Below the pieces are notes generated by a model that had not been told where the DNA came from, did no database searches, and saw only the letters and a list, made by a program, of their open reading frames with translations. The translations under genes were made by a program, and so were the position numbers. Source: Zoopage sp. CT-All (taxonomy: Eukaryota > Zoopagomycota > Zoopagomycetes > Zoopagales > Zoopagaceae). From it: DNA of 35,515 nt. Positions 1 through 11,313 of the stretch are shown here, one piece after another. The DNA lies in contig QZWS01000040.1 in the NCBI GenBank assembly GCA_004114245.1, forward strand, positions 1 to 35,515, in the 5' to 3' direction. Position 1 is the stretch's first letter, and each line of letters begins with the position of its first letter.

Positions 1-210
1 AGTCCACTGGGACTAGCCTGGTTGGACCAAGACAGTAGAAATGAGGGTGGCACAGCCACTCCCCCCACCAAGGTTGACCCATCTAGGTTAACACCAGTGC
101 ACCTCCGCCAATACATTCAGCTCCTCCCCTGCCCCAGCCCTGCCACTATCCCAGTCCTTGCATTGTCTGCCAATCCCAGTCCTGATTCTGCCTGGGCGTC
201 ACAGTCACAC
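1..210 (+). repeat. Proline-rich repeat fragment, copy 1
   Basis: This stretch is a diverged direct copy of 2485-2722. The two share an ordered series of blocks: CAGTAGAAA..GAGGGTGGC, GACCCAT..GGTNAACACCAGT, CCAATACAT and CTGCCTGGGCGTCACAG. Translated forward, both give a Pro/Ser-rich string without a convincing start. I read it as a piece of a dispersed mobile element, cut by the window edge, and not as a host gene. It lies directly before a LINE relic. Confidence 0.6.
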
Positions 211-229
211 ACCCCTGGTAATCCCTAAG

Positions 230-1030
230 ATCTACTACTTAGGGTTCAATATCAGTGCTCCTTCCAATATTTCTCCCTGGCTATGATGGACATCCTGGGA
301 GATACACCATACTCGGAATCCAAGCTGCCAATGTGGTTGTTTCTGGGGGCAACAGCATTTGCAGGACTTTCTATCAATCAATACTCAGTATGAGATGGAC
401 ACAAGTGGCTCATGGCATCAATCAAAGCAGCCCCTTCACGCGAGGTACCAACACTAGATCTAACAATGCTCTGGCAACAGGTTTTCAATAAAGTTCTCCC
501 ATCAAAGTATCAAGTACAACTATGGTGCTACCACCATCACGGGCAATACACAAATAATATTTGTTCAGCACGTTATCTCTGGATAAACTGCAGCCTGCCC
601 ACTATGCAATCAATCCCCTGAAGATACAGATCATTGTTTTTGGACTTTCCTGCATGCCACAGTACCCTTTTGGCTTTATGTGTGGAGAACCCTGGGCAGT
701 AGCAAGAATAGCTCATCACAAGCCAATTTCTGAAATAGATCTATCCAAACGCAGGGATTATCAGCCCAAGCATGCACTTTAATTTGGGGCATAGGCATAT
801 TTTGCATTTATCAAGCACACACAGAGTGGATCTACAACATGCTTCTAATAGCTCCTGCTGGACTTTGGCAATTGTTCTTAGCAGAGCTTTGTGATGTACT
901 CAATGCCAAATGACAAGCAGCCAATTGACACAATACTCTATGCACCTTCAATGATAACTGGATGGACCTCCAGGACAAATTGAATCAAGTGGCCCCAAGA
1001 CTGCCAAGACCTCTGCTCTAACCATGGTTT
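230..1030 (+). mobile_element. Relic of a non-LTR (LINE) retrotransposon, 3' end
   Basis: A forward reading frame around 587-910, interrupted by stops, contains CPLCNQSPEDTDHCFWTF (596-649). This is the C-x2-C-x8-H-C zinc-knuckle signature found near the C-terminus of LINE reverse transcriptases. It is followed by a Trp-rich tail (LIWGIGIFCIYQ) of the kind seen in fungal LINE-like elements. A TGA near 728 and further stops around 912 show that the copy is dead. Upstream frames at 255-560 are too degraded to place. The reverse transcriptase core itself is not visible. Confidence 0.6.
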
Positions 1031-1229
1031 TTCCCCACAGGGGGTTTTTTAACCCAGGTTAGACAGAGCAAAGTTAACCAAGCAGTGAACCAGCAACCCG
1101 ACACTATTATGTATAGCTTGTATTGATGCTACGGCCCAATACATGTCATTTCTCTCACATATCGGAAAGCACACCACGTGACAAAGTTCACCCATCTCGC
1201 CGCAAGCATCAGAAACATTTAACGGAATA

Positions 1230-1832
1230 ATGACCCTTTGCCGCGCGACATGCATCCTGCTATTTGCCGTCATTGCTGCTAAAAGCGTAGCTGTTGAGGC
1301 AAGCTCCAGCTCCAATGATCTGCTGAAAACGCCAAGTGCCCTGGACCTGAGAGCTTACCATGCCGGTGGATTTGTTCCACAGAGCATGGACGTACAGGCC
1401 CCTACAGAACTTGACGAATCCGATATTGGCTTTGATGGTGCTGGCGTGGGATATCTAGGACATCCTTTTGCCAAACCACGGGCTACCTCCTCCAATGATA
1501 TCACCAAGCGATACCCACCCACTGGCCACGGCGTGACTTGGTCAAAGTTTCCATCCTCTTTCAGTAAAGGCGAGCTTGCTAAGTATGCCATGACTTCACC
1601 GCTGGGTGCCACTCCCATTCAACGCACTTACCCCATTCAAAACCTAAATATGCCATTGACGCACCAAGTCCTTGGTAATAGACACTCCCATTTTTACGGC
1701 ACACACCAGCCCAACTCTCCATCACATCAAGCTACTGTCCTGCAGCAAATTACTCAAAATCCAACTGTGCCACCGGTGTACCAAGGCCTTGGCAGTGGAC
1801 ACTCCCATCCTTACAGCGCACCCCAGCTATGA
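1230..1832 (+). CDS. Candidate secreted effector-like protein with RAYH motif (gene C)
   Basis: A 200-residue intronless ORF. Residues 1-24 form a signal peptide: a short basic start, a hydrophobic core (ILLFAVIAA) and small residues before a likely cut near VEA-SS. RAYH occupies residues 41-44, shortly after the predicted cleavage point. Residues 93-94 are a dibasic KR that a Kex2-type protease could use. The C-terminal third is an imperfect tandem repeat: HQVLGNRHSHFYGTHQ recurs as YQGLGSGHSHPYSAPQ about 40 residues later, rich in His, Pro and Gln. No enzymatic domain or cysteine pattern is visible. The leader aligns with that of genes A (19005-20132) and B (28496-29629) in protein and DNA. 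RAYH is, from memory, a motif of Synchytrium candidate effectors; the effector role is inference. The gene sits between transposon relics. Confidence 0.65.
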   Translation: MTLCRATCILLFAVIAAKSVAVEASSSSNDLLKTPSALDLRAYHAGGFVPQSMDVQAPTELDESDIGFDGAGVGYLGHPFAKPRATSSNDITKRYPPTGHGVTWSKFPSSFSKGELAKYAMTSPLGATPIQRTYPIQNLNMPLTHQVLGNRHSHFYGTHQPNSPSHQATVLQQITQNPTVPPVYQGLGSGHSHPYSAPQL

Positions 1833-1916
1833 GGATCCTTCATTCAACCACGTGGCAAGGGAGTGTCCCGGTTTGTGAGGCATGTTTACTTAGTAGTCTA
1901 TGGGTTTACTTGTCCA

Positions 1917-1934
1917 ACCAACACCAGTGTTGGT
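1917..1934. repeat. Short dispersed palindrome
   Basis: ACCAACAC-CA-GTGTTGGT is a perfect 8-bp inverted repeat with a 2-nt spacer. Together with the flank (CACCAGTGTTGGTCCCAAT) it recurs on the opposite strand at about 20374-20397 with one arm mismatch. Partial matches occur near 18630 and inside the proline-rich repeats at about 90 and 2565. It may be an end or a hairpin of an element shared by these non-coding stretches. Confidence 0.45.
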
Positions 1935-2129
1935 CCCAATATACCTTGTATTGCATCCAATTCTGGCCTCTCACAATCTAAACCTGTCTCTATGGCAACC
2001 AAGTAGTGCAGAAGTTTGACTGTAGTCCCCCAACAATGGAGGAATATCTGCAGACAGCAACCAAGTAATGCAGACATTAATGGCATTTGAATTGTACATG
2101 TTTAGTTACAATGCAGATAATAAAGGAGA

Positions 2130-3501
2130 CTTAAATGCTACTCTTTATTGCGCACTGTCCTCTGCATTTGCTCCATCTGCTCAAGCATGCACAGCACTAG
2201 TGTGGTGTGATTTGCATGCTTCTGGCAATGGTTAACCTGACTAATAACACCCAACTATATCTTTTCCTTGCGTACTGCCAATTCCTACTCCCGCAGCTGA
2301 ATTTCAATATCTCGGCGCTGCTCCTCCTTCTTGTGCGCTGCCAATTCCTGTTCCAGCAACTCAATCTGGCATTCCTGTAGCCGGTTCTGTTGCTCAACCT
2401 GATGCATTGCTGATAAGATAGGGGCCTGTGCACAAGCCTGTGCTTGCAATGTTCAGTGTCAAGCCAGTCCAGGGAGGTCATCAAAATGGGTCTGGTCAAA
2501 CAGACCCAGTAGAAAAGAGGGTGGCCATGCTGCCCTCTCCACCTCGGTTGACCCATTCGGGTCAACACCAGTATGCCCCCACCAATACATCAGCTTCTCC
2601 CCCTGCCCCCAGTCTGCCTCCAGCCCTACCTAGCCTAGCCCCAACCCTGCCTTAGCCCTGCCACCCCCCCAGCCCTTGCACTGTCCGCCGCCTCTAGCCC
2701 CGAATCCGCCTGGGCGTCACAGCACTGCAGCAGCTTCTTAATTGGTTGTTTCTTGCACCTTGGCTGCCACAACTTCTTGGCAATGCTTCCGCTTCCTCCA
2801 CATTATCTGCTCGCTAGTACTGATGGCCATTGAGATATTAGAATCACCAACATCCAAGTACACTGCCACTTGATTTGCAAATGTAGATTGGGCGCAGCCA
2901 ACATCTGCAACCTGCTCCACTTTGCTATCCACATCATTCAGCCAGCACTGGCACTCTGTCTCAGTTGCCTACTAGATCATTAGTATGTAATAAAATGCAT
3001 CAGACCTGCTGCGGCTTCCTTGGCCTCTTCCACCAGCTGGGCGGCTCTCTTCTCAACCTTGGTATATGATGTTGCTACCCCCATCAGCACCAGCACCTTG
3101 TGCATCTTCCTCTCTGCTGCATCCATCAATTGTTTAAGCTGGTCATTGCATGTCTACCCTATCACCTCCACATTAGTCAGTAACTTGAACTTGGCAGCAA
3201 CATGTTCAAATTGGGATAACACCTTCCCTGGCAACCGAAGATGCATCTTGTGGTACAGAGACAAATCCAGCAAGTACATATCATATTTGGGGATCCATTT
3301 CTTGCATTTTGCCTGGGGTTTGGGGGTGTCAGAGGTGCTTGCATATTGGGAAATCAACTCTGGCATAGATGCGTCTTTGGCGGTGGCCTCAACTGCAGCA
3401 CAGGGGTCAGAATTGGTATCTACAAATACATTAGCATCTGTTCTATCCAAAAAGCATAAGTTCTGCTCATGAGAGAGGCGGGGGGTTGGGAGGCGGTCCA
3501 T
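2130..3501 (-). pseudogene. Decayed mobile-element ORF with coiled coil
   Basis: Read on the minus strand, the segment gives several consecutive open pieces broken by in-frame stops. 3501-3154 starts at a Met and contains KKWIPKYDMYLLDLSLYHK, then a stop. It continues in frame through a helical stretch (QLKQLMDAAERKMHK) to about 2990. 2932-2738 is a further piece (VDSKVEQVADVG). About 2410-2280 is a charged heptad-like coiled coil (LLEQELAAHKKEEQRRD). A helical N-terminal part plus a C-terminal Glu/Arg/Lys coiled coil resembles Myb/SANT-like accessory proteins of DNA transposons, but I see no diagnostic Trp repeat and treat that as a guess. The proline-rich repeat at 2485-2722 lies inside this span. 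Confidence 0.4.
2485..2722 (+). repeat. Proline-rich repeat fragment, copy 2
   Basis: This is the second copy of the element fragment at 1-210, in the same orientation and longer by several CCAGCCCTACC-type proline-coding insertions. The shared landmarks end at GCCTGGGCGTCACAG. Its position inside the decayed minus-strand ORF suggests that both fragments come from one element family. Confidence 0.6.
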
Positions 3502-3560
3502 TCCGCTGAGGCGGGCGGCCGAGGATGCTAACGGAATGCTAGCGGAATGGGAACGGAATG
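3498..3560. promoter_or_regulatory. GGAATG/CATTCC cluster with hairpin upstream of PAN6
   Basis: CCATTCCGCT (3498-3507) and AGCGGAATGG (3541-3550) form a perfect 10-bp inverted repeat. Two further ACGGAATG copies lie at 3531-3538 and 3553-3560. CATTCC/GGAATG is the core bound by TEA/ATTS factors (fungal AbaA/Tec1, animal TEAD). The cluster lies 60-120 bp before the PAN6 start, so a regulatory role is plausible but unproven. Confidence 0.4.
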
Positions 3561-3618
3561 ACTTTGCGCAAACACCCTATTGCGTGCAATGTAGCTGTCT
3601 CTTCTCCGCTCGTGCACC

Positions 3619-4554
3619 ATGACCGCAACCACTGTCCTGCGCTCAATCTCTGCAATGCACGCCTTTCGCAGAGCCCTTGGCACCGGCCACCGCATCGGAT
3701 TCATTCCAACCATGGGCGCGCTCCACGGCGGCCATGCGAACCTCGTGCGCACTGCCTTGAAACATTGCGATGTGATCATCATGTCAGTGTATGTCAACGA
3801 GACTCAATTCGGGGCCGAGGAGGATTTGGACCGATACCCGCGGACGCTGGATTCCGACATCAGGCTGTTCGAGGCAATGGTGGCCGAGCACGCCGTCGGG
3901 TTAGAGGGCGACAATGTTGCGCCTCCCGTGGTGGGTGTGTTTGCACCGCCCACGTCAGAGATGTACCCCACGGGGATTCCGGATCCCGAGACCAGCGGGA
4001 CATTTGTCACCGTGCATGGAATCACCAATTGTCTCGAGGGAGGCATCCGGCCTCATTTCTTTCGCGGCGTTGCCACCATTGTGACAAAGCTCCTCAACGC
4101 GGTTCAACCCGATGTTCTCTATCTCGGCCAGAAAGATGTACAGCAATGCGTCGTTATCAAACGCATGGTCCGGGACCTCCTCGTTCCGGTGGAGATTAAG
4201 GTCGAGCCGACAGTGCGCGAGGCGGATGGGCTGGCCATGTCGTCGCGGAATCGCTTTCTAACATCCAATGAGCGAGAGTGTGCCGCGTCGGTTTATCAAG
4301 CATTGTCGCACGCTCGTGCCCAGTTTGATCAGGGACTACGCTCCGTCAATGCCATCCTCCGCACCGTCAATGCTGATCTATCAAGCGGGTTGCCACCAGA
4401 CAGCGATGTCCAGTACGTGAAACTCTCGGACCCCTTGACGCTCCAGGAATTGACAGAGGATATTACGGAAGGTGCAATACTGAGTCTGGCGGTCAGGCTG
4501 CCCGAAAGCGGTACGCGACTCATAGACAATGAGCTGCTAGGATGTGCATTGTAA
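3619..4554 (+). CDS. PAN6: Pantoate--beta-alanine ligase (pantothenate synthetase)
   Basis: Catalyses ATP-dependent condensation of pantoate and beta-alanine to pantothenate, the last step before coenzyme A synthesis. The 311-residue intronless product covers the whole family. IGFIPTMGALHGGH at residues 26-39 holds the HIGH-type nucleotide motif (HGGH 36-39). VYVNETQFGAEEDLDRYPRTL follows the pantoate/beta-alanine pocket signature, with Glu where most homologues have Pro. GQKDVQQ starts at residue 170 and the KMSKS-like MSSRNR at 207-212. A loop of about 30 residues between the DRYPRTL block and the HFFRGVATIV block is longer than in bacterial PanC, as in fungal enzymes. The start fits the family N-terminus. 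The next gene is on the same strand 147 bp downstream. Confidence 0.95.
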   Translation: MTATTVLRSISAMHAFRRALGTGHRIGFIPTMGALHGGHANLVRTALKHCDVIIMSVYVNETQFGAEEDLDRYPRTLDSDIRLFEAMVAEHAVGLEGDNVAPPVVGVFAPPTSEMYPTGIPDPETSGTFVTVHGITNCLEGGIRPHFFRGVATIVTKLLNAVQPDVLYLGQKDVQQCVVIKRMVRDLLVPVEIKVEPTVREADGLAMSSRNRFLTSNERECAASVYQALSHARAQFDQGLRSVNAILRTVNADLSSGLPPDSDVQYVKLSDPLTLQELTEDITEGAILSLAVRLPESGTRLIDNELLGCAL

Positions 4555-4701
4555 GAAATACCACTGATATATAATTGGAAGGAAGTGCTAAGCAGCAATT
4601 GGCCAGATAAGGGGGTGCGATATGCAGAGGTGCCAAGAATACCAGCGGAGTGAAGCATTGCACGCTTTAGGGAGCTCCGCCTACACCATTCATTTGCCAC
4701 C

Positions 4702-5136
4702 ATGTTCACTGCAACACGCGTTGTTCGCGACATTCCCCGTCCAACCTCCGTCCGCTACATGTACAAGATACTTAATCCATCGGAATTCGTGTTGCCGCAG
4801 TCCACTGTGCCGTGGACCTCCAATGATGTCAGCGACGGGTTCATGCACGCGTCGCATGCTGAGCAGCTCGCTCTCGTGCTGAAGCGATTTTACTCGAAAG
4901 CGCAATCCGTGAATATCACCAAAATTAGCCTTGTGGAGGTAGAGGCTGTGGGGCAGGAAGTGCGATGGGAGTGGGCTGGGGCAGGGAAGGATGCCGAGGG
5001 GATCGCCTTGCGAACAGAGTATCCGCATGTGTATGCTCCGATTCCATGGACCGAGAAGACCGTGGTTGGTGTGCGTCTTTTGAATAAGGAGAGTGATGCG
5101 GAGTTTGCACTGGATCCAGCATTCTTCGAGCTGTGA
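4702..5136 (+). CDS. DUF952 family protein
   Basis: A 144-residue intronless protein matching the small DUF952 fold: an N-terminal YKILNPSEF strand, the conserved SDGFMHASHAEQL block (residues about 44-56, the F-x-H-x-S signature), a hydrophobic strand ISLVEVEAV followed by VRWEWAG, and the closing PHVYAPIPW motif near residue 110. The biochemical function of the family is unknown. It is usually a free-standing cytosolic protein in bacteria and fungi. The start is the Met preceding a short basic stretch that could be a weak mitochondrial presequence. Its stop lies only 40 bp from the end of the convergent SFA1 gene, so the two 3' UTRs must overlap. Confidence 0.8.
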   Translation: MFTATRVVRDIPRPTSVRYMYKILNPSEFVLPQSTVPWTSNDVSDGFMHASHAEQLALVLKRFYSKAQSVNITKISLVEVEAVGQEVRWEWAGAGKDAEGIALRTEYPHVYAPIPWTEKTVVGVRLLNKESDAEFALDPAFFEL

Positions 5137-5176
5137 AGAAGCACGGATCAACTTTATTGCAAAAAGTTCACGATGA

Positions 5177-6517
<1,341 letters not shown>

Positions 6518-6671
6518 CTAAATAGCACTATTAAACTGCTTGGTTGGATATATTGGCTTGGTCAGATTGACAGTGACTTGGTAGAGTTGTCCTATCACAG
6601 GCTGCATTTGGACAGCACACAACTTTACACAGCAAAACAGAAAATGTATAATATATAGCAGTGCGCAACAT

Positions 6672-9096
6672 TCAAGGCTCCATCACAGACCCTTTCCGGT
6701 AGGGAGCATGGATAGACGGCTTGCTCGCTCGCACCACCATCATGCTCGATTTGAAATTTGCATCCGCCAGCTGCTTCGCAACATTTCCCAGTACGGTGCC
6801 ATGGTCAGTCTCCCCGCGTCCGAGAATGACCACATCTGATGACGTCAGGTCTTGAACTCTGAGGACCATATCTTTCACGGATGCCGCGTTTTCGATACGC
6901 ATACCACATTCGGCCAACGCCGACTCATCTTCTGCATTTGCCTGAGCTGCTCCGGCAGTGGTATCCAGTGCGCGCACGACAAGTACCTTATGTCCATGAA
7001 TTTGTATCACACGAGCAAGCTGCAGCGCGACACGATCGTCTTCGCCACCGACAAAGAGCACGCGGTACGTCCCAGTCATGGTATTGGGCGATGCGGGCTT
7101 CTCGGAAACAGCATTGTCTTCAATCATGTCCGCGGTGTGGACAACGGTGCCTATGCCACGATCAAGCACGACTGCCACTGGGCCGTGCACGTCACAGAAA
7201 ATGCCCCGAATATATTCAGACTGGTGGCTATTGGATTCGATCTCCTCTGCGAGCGAACGCAGATATTTACCGTCCTCGTTGACAGCGGGTGTCCACGGAA
7301 CGACGGTAAGATCGGCACTAATTTCTGCAGACTGTGTTGCCACGGCGCTGCTGAAATCTTCCGGCGAAGTCACCACTAGGGAACAGTCCAGCGACAGATT
7401 ATACACTCGGGCAAAAGTCCGCAAAACATTGGCTAGGGGATCGACGCGCACCGATTCGTCGGCTTCTGAGTACCGCATAACGGAGGACATGCGCATTGTC
7501 AGCTCCATAAGCCTGACTGCGTGTATGCGAACAGCGCTGCGCTGAGGCGGCGTCATCACGGTCAGCAGCTGCATCACCGTAGGAATATGGCTGATTTGGT
7601 CAACGGCAACCAACATATGCTGCTTTGGCTCGGCATCCTCGCTAGGTGTCGTCTGAAGCAGCGCCGCGCTGGATACACCATCGACGAACGAGCTGCGCCG
7701 GTCCGAGCGAATCGAAGAAGCGAGGCTTATGACGGAGGGGTGAGTGGATTGCATAACGGCGAGGCTGCGGTGCAGCTTCTGCGGATAGATCCACATGACG
7801 ACTGGGCTGGTTATCGCCGTGCTGATGATGGCCATCAGCACCATCATGGAGAAAATCCGAGCATCGAGAACTTTGGCGTCCAACCCGATGTTAAGTACAA
7901 TCAGCTCGACCAGACCCTTGCACGACATGAGCACGCCGATGGTGAAGGATTCGCGCCAAGGAAGGCCCTGGAACTTGGACGCGGCTGTGCAGCCAAACGC
8001 CTTGCCAGCGACGGCACAGACTGTGATGAGCACGACGAATCCCCACGACAGGCCGTCGTTGAGCAGGCCAATTTGCGTTTTGAGTCCCGAGAGCGCAAAG
8101 TATAGCGGCAGAAATAAGATAGATACAAAGTCTTCGACCTTTTCGGCAAGCTTCACTGCGAATCCGCCCTCACTATTTATCATTGACCTGGGGCTAGAAG
8201 GATGACTGAACGACTTACTGGGGAACAATGAGCCCAATAATGAATCCGCCAAAGATGGCATGGACGCCTAGCGCGCTTGTGAAGAACGCCGACGCCAGTA
8301 CGAGGACAAATGTGATCATGACGATGAAGGCTGACGGTCCGCTCTCAGCGAGACGACGCTCGCGGCGCATCAACCAGACGTAGGCTGGTCGGATGGCAAA
8401 AACGACAAAGACAACGTATGCAATCAAGATGAGGAAAATCCACAGCGATTTAAGCGCGTTCTGGGCATGGACAAGCGAGATGACCAGCGCGAGAAGAATC
8501 CAAGCAGCGACATCATCGACTGCGGCTGCAGAGATGGAGAGCAGACCGACGGGGGTGCGAAGGAGATTGAGCTCGGTGAGGATTCGCGCCAGCACTGGAA
8601 AGGCGGTGATGGATAGGGCGACGGCAATGAAGAGATAAAATGTCCCAAAGGAATAGTCTCCTGCGTCGGACGAGCGGATACCATATAGGGCATAGGCAAC
8701 TCCAATGGATATCACGAACGGCACGGTCATGCCCGCCAGTCCAATTACAAACGTCCTGCGCGCGTTCCTCAGCATCACACGGGGATCCAGCTCAAGCCCG
8801 ACCAGAAAGAGAAAGAACACCAGGCCAAAGTTTGCAACCAAATTGAGGAACGGAATGGAGTCCGATGGAAACAGCGCCTGCTGGAAAGCAGGAATGCGGG
8901 ATAGCGCTGACGGGCCGAGCAGGATCCCGCCCACGACTTCGGCGATCACCCGCGGCTCTCGCAGAAAGCTGAGCGGATACTGCAGCAGCCGCGTGAACAC
9001 GATGATCACCAATGCCTGCATGACAAACAGCTGCAGCGGGTCGGCAATGTTGAAGACGAGCGGGTTGCCCGAGAAGAAGTCTGTGCCGTTAACCAT
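6672..9096 (-). CDS. KHA1: K+/H+ (cation/proton) antiporter, CPA2 family
   Basis: A membrane antiporter exchanging K+ (or Na+) for protons, in yeast linked to the Golgi and to pH/K+ homeostasis. Two exons give 792 residues. A 46-nt intron (8173-8218) sits at GLIVP-H-EGGFAVK, exactly inside the conserved transporter core. The first ~400 residues hold about twelve hydrophobic helices with family landmarks: REPRVIAEVVGGILLGPSA, FFLFLVGLELD, AVALSITAFPVLARIL and the acidic pair AVDDVAAW. The soluble C-terminal half has two USP-like alpha/beta modules (HMLVAVDQISHIPTVMQLL; YRVLFVGGEDD). I chose the Met at 9096 because MVNGTDFFSGNPLVF aligns with the family N-terminus. In-frame Mets at 9228 and 9261 would add 44-55 residues with a hydrophobic patch. 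Confidence 0.9.
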
Positions 9097-10338
9097 CTCA
9101 CTTGGTGCTGCTGGAGAGCGGCGGAGCGGGTTTGGGTCGAATGCGGCGCTGCGGAGGGCTGTGCGAGTCGTCGAGCAGCAGGCGAAGGCAAACAATAAAA
9201 TCAATTTCTGAGGATCACAATCGGCCATGCAACGATGTGATTTATGGGAGCAGAATGTCAACGACTAAAAGAGACTCCATAAATGATTTTTTATTAGCAA
9301 TACTGTGTGTTACAATGGATTCTTAATAGAGCAGTCTTGTCTATTTTTTGGCAATGGAATGCAGGTTACACCTGCCATCTCTGCATCCACCTTGCTCTGC
9401 CCATCCTTCTTCATATTACATGAATGACTATCTTCCATTCTTGCCTGCTTTAATGTGTAATAGCATCCCATATAGACTGTGCATATTGCAATTGGGCTAT
9501 TGATCCAGCCACCCATTTCTCCTTATAGCCAGGATCCTACCCATGCCCTTCTACTCAACCACTTCTACCCAATCTTTCCGAACACCACATAGACTGTGGA
9601 CGAAGCTTGTTGACGTCTGGATGGTGGCAGGGATCTTTATAGCCCAGGCAAATCCAATTGCAAAATGGCACAAAAAGTGTAATGCCTGTATTGGGCCTTA
9701 GCATCAATATAAACTACTTATTCTGCTTTAGTGACCTCTGCCCAGCCTGACTTGGGTTAAAACTTCTAATGGAGGAAAACCATAACCAGGGGAGTGGAGG
9801 AGGTATGAGTAGAAAAGGTAGAGTCGAGTAAGAGGGCCACAAAAGGCAATAGAGAGCCAGTGAAGGTGATAGGAGGCCGGTGAAGGCAGTGGGTAGGTGT
9901 TCCAGGGTCTCGGCGGTTTTTGCACCTAACTATGCTTATTTTATCCTCGCAGACACACCCCAAAAGAACATCAGGGTGGATTTCGACCTCTGTACTATGC
10001 TTGGTCACCATTTACCGGACCGCTTCCAGCAGAAATCTTGCCCCTTGCCTTTGGTCGCCTCACCACCAGCGCGACAGGGTATAATCGGGCCGCAGGGTGC
10101 TAGAAAAAGTAAAGCAAGGGCAGAAAGAGGGCATGGGCGGGCGAGGCGGTGGCGGGGAGATGCGGCTTCCAAACGGTGCCGCAGAAAAAAACGGGGGAGA
10201 TCCGCAAAATGGCACAACCCCTTTGTCGAAAAATCGCGTAACTCAGCCTCAAGACATTGCCCGCGCCAATCATCGCGACGCCGTTCTGCCCTCACACTGA
10301 GCGCCGGCTGTGCTTCCGTCGTCAAATATTGGCCGTGA
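9097..10338. other. Intergenic region with a possible retroelement relic
   Basis: No convincing gene. On the minus strand between about 9720 and 9310, broken open pieces (IAQLQYAQSIWDAI, then stops) have the flavour of a copia-type gag fragment, but too little survives to classify. 9850-9900 contains a short imperfect tandem GAGNCNGTGAAGGNNNT. From 10080 the base composition becomes GC-rich, likely the promoter and leader of the gene at 10339. A minus-strand frame at 10005-10664 overlaps that gene and looks like a shadow. Confidence 0.4.
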
Positions 10339-11250
10339 ATGTCCGGGTCCGTGGATCCGACATCGCTCCTGAAGCCGATGATGACGCTGCAGCCCACGAT
10401 GACTCGCCGTCCTCGCCAGTCCTTTCTCCCGACATCCCAGCCGGCGGCGGGCCCTAGCGCTCTTCCCGCACCCACTTTAACCGCAACTCCCACTTTATCT
10501 GTTTCGGCGGCAAGCCCTACCAGCTGGAATCCGGTCACACTCACCGCCACCATTGTCCCGTCCTCCAGAGCCCCAGACAACGGCAGTTCTCGTCCACGAC
10601 AGAACGCTTCCATCACGGGTGCATCAAATATAATCGCATACGTGGGTATAAGCACAGCCTTCACCGTCGCAGCTGCCGTTATTCTCGTCGTTTTTCTACG
10701 CTATCGCCGTCAGGCCATGCAAACTTCTCGTGATGGCATTGTCAGCTTGGACATTCTCCGTCCAACGGCTGATGGTGACTTGGACTCGCAAATTTTGGTG
10801 CCGACACCACGGTCGTCCGCATGGGCCATACATCGACGAGGCGAAAGTCAGGATCCGCTGCTTCGCACAGCAACGGCCACATATCGAGCATCGCCTACTG
10901 ATGAGGGTGCCATCGCAAGATTGCATATACATGCCAGCGAAAGTCCTTCTAATTTCATCATCTACCATCCCGTGTCAAGCTCTTTATCACCGCCGCTAGA
11001 TTCCTTCTACCTGTCTCAGCCATCATCATTGGGTGCCCTTCCACGTAAGCCCGAGGTCACATCACGCCCAATCGCGATCCGTACCTCTACATCATCCTCA
11101 GCCGGATCGTCATACTCCAACAAAGCAAGTATGGAAGGGTGGAAGAATGTAATCAGCAATATCTATCGCGTATCAACCTCCTCCTTCCTGGTTACAGATG
11201 AAGGCGGGTTTGAGCCGTGGCAGGATATAAGACTCGCCGCCTCGAGTTGA
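10339..11250 (+). CDS. Hypothetical single-pass membrane protein
   Basis: I do not recognise the family. The 303-residue product has a Ser/Thr/Pro/Ala-rich N-terminal half (residues about 20-95, with likely O-glycosylation stretches). One strong transmembrane segment follows at about 98-119 (IIAYVGISTAFTVAAAVILVVF), then a basic stop-transfer (RYRRQ) and a ~180-residue Ser-rich tail. This resembles the layout of fungal Mid2/Wsc-type surface sensors, but there is no cysteine-rich WSC domain and no clear signal peptide, so it is only an architectural analogy. In-frame Mets at residues 14, 15 and 21 are alternative starts. The 3' end lies 63 bp from the convergent PRO1 stop. Confidence 0.55.
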   Translation: MSGSVDPTSLLKPMMTLQPTMTRRPRQSFLPTSQPAAGPSALPAPTLTATPTLSVSAASPTSWNPVTLTATIVPSSRAPDNGSSRPRQNASITGASNIIAYVGISTAFTVAAAVILVVFLRYRRQAMQTSRDGIVSLDILRPTADGDLDSQILVPTPRSSAWAIHRRGESQDPLLRTATATYRASPTDEGAIARLHIHASESPSNFIIYHPVSSSLSPPLDSFYLSQPSSLGALPRKPEVTSRPIAIRTSTSSSAGSSYSNKASMEGWKNVISNIYRVSTSSFLVTDEGGFEPWQDIRLAASS

Positions 11251-11313
11251 GGCGCTCACATTGCATTGTTCCATGTATCAGCTGTTATTCTTTAATGTAT
11301 AATATCACACACA

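Noticed and set aside
9310-9516. 68-codon minus-strand frame as a gene
   Set aside because: It is one piece of a frame broken by several stops and has only vague gag-like character.
10005-10664. 219-codon minus-strand frame overlapping the membrane protein gene
   Set aside because: No family features, and it opposes a frame with a clear transmembrane segment and a longer coding run.
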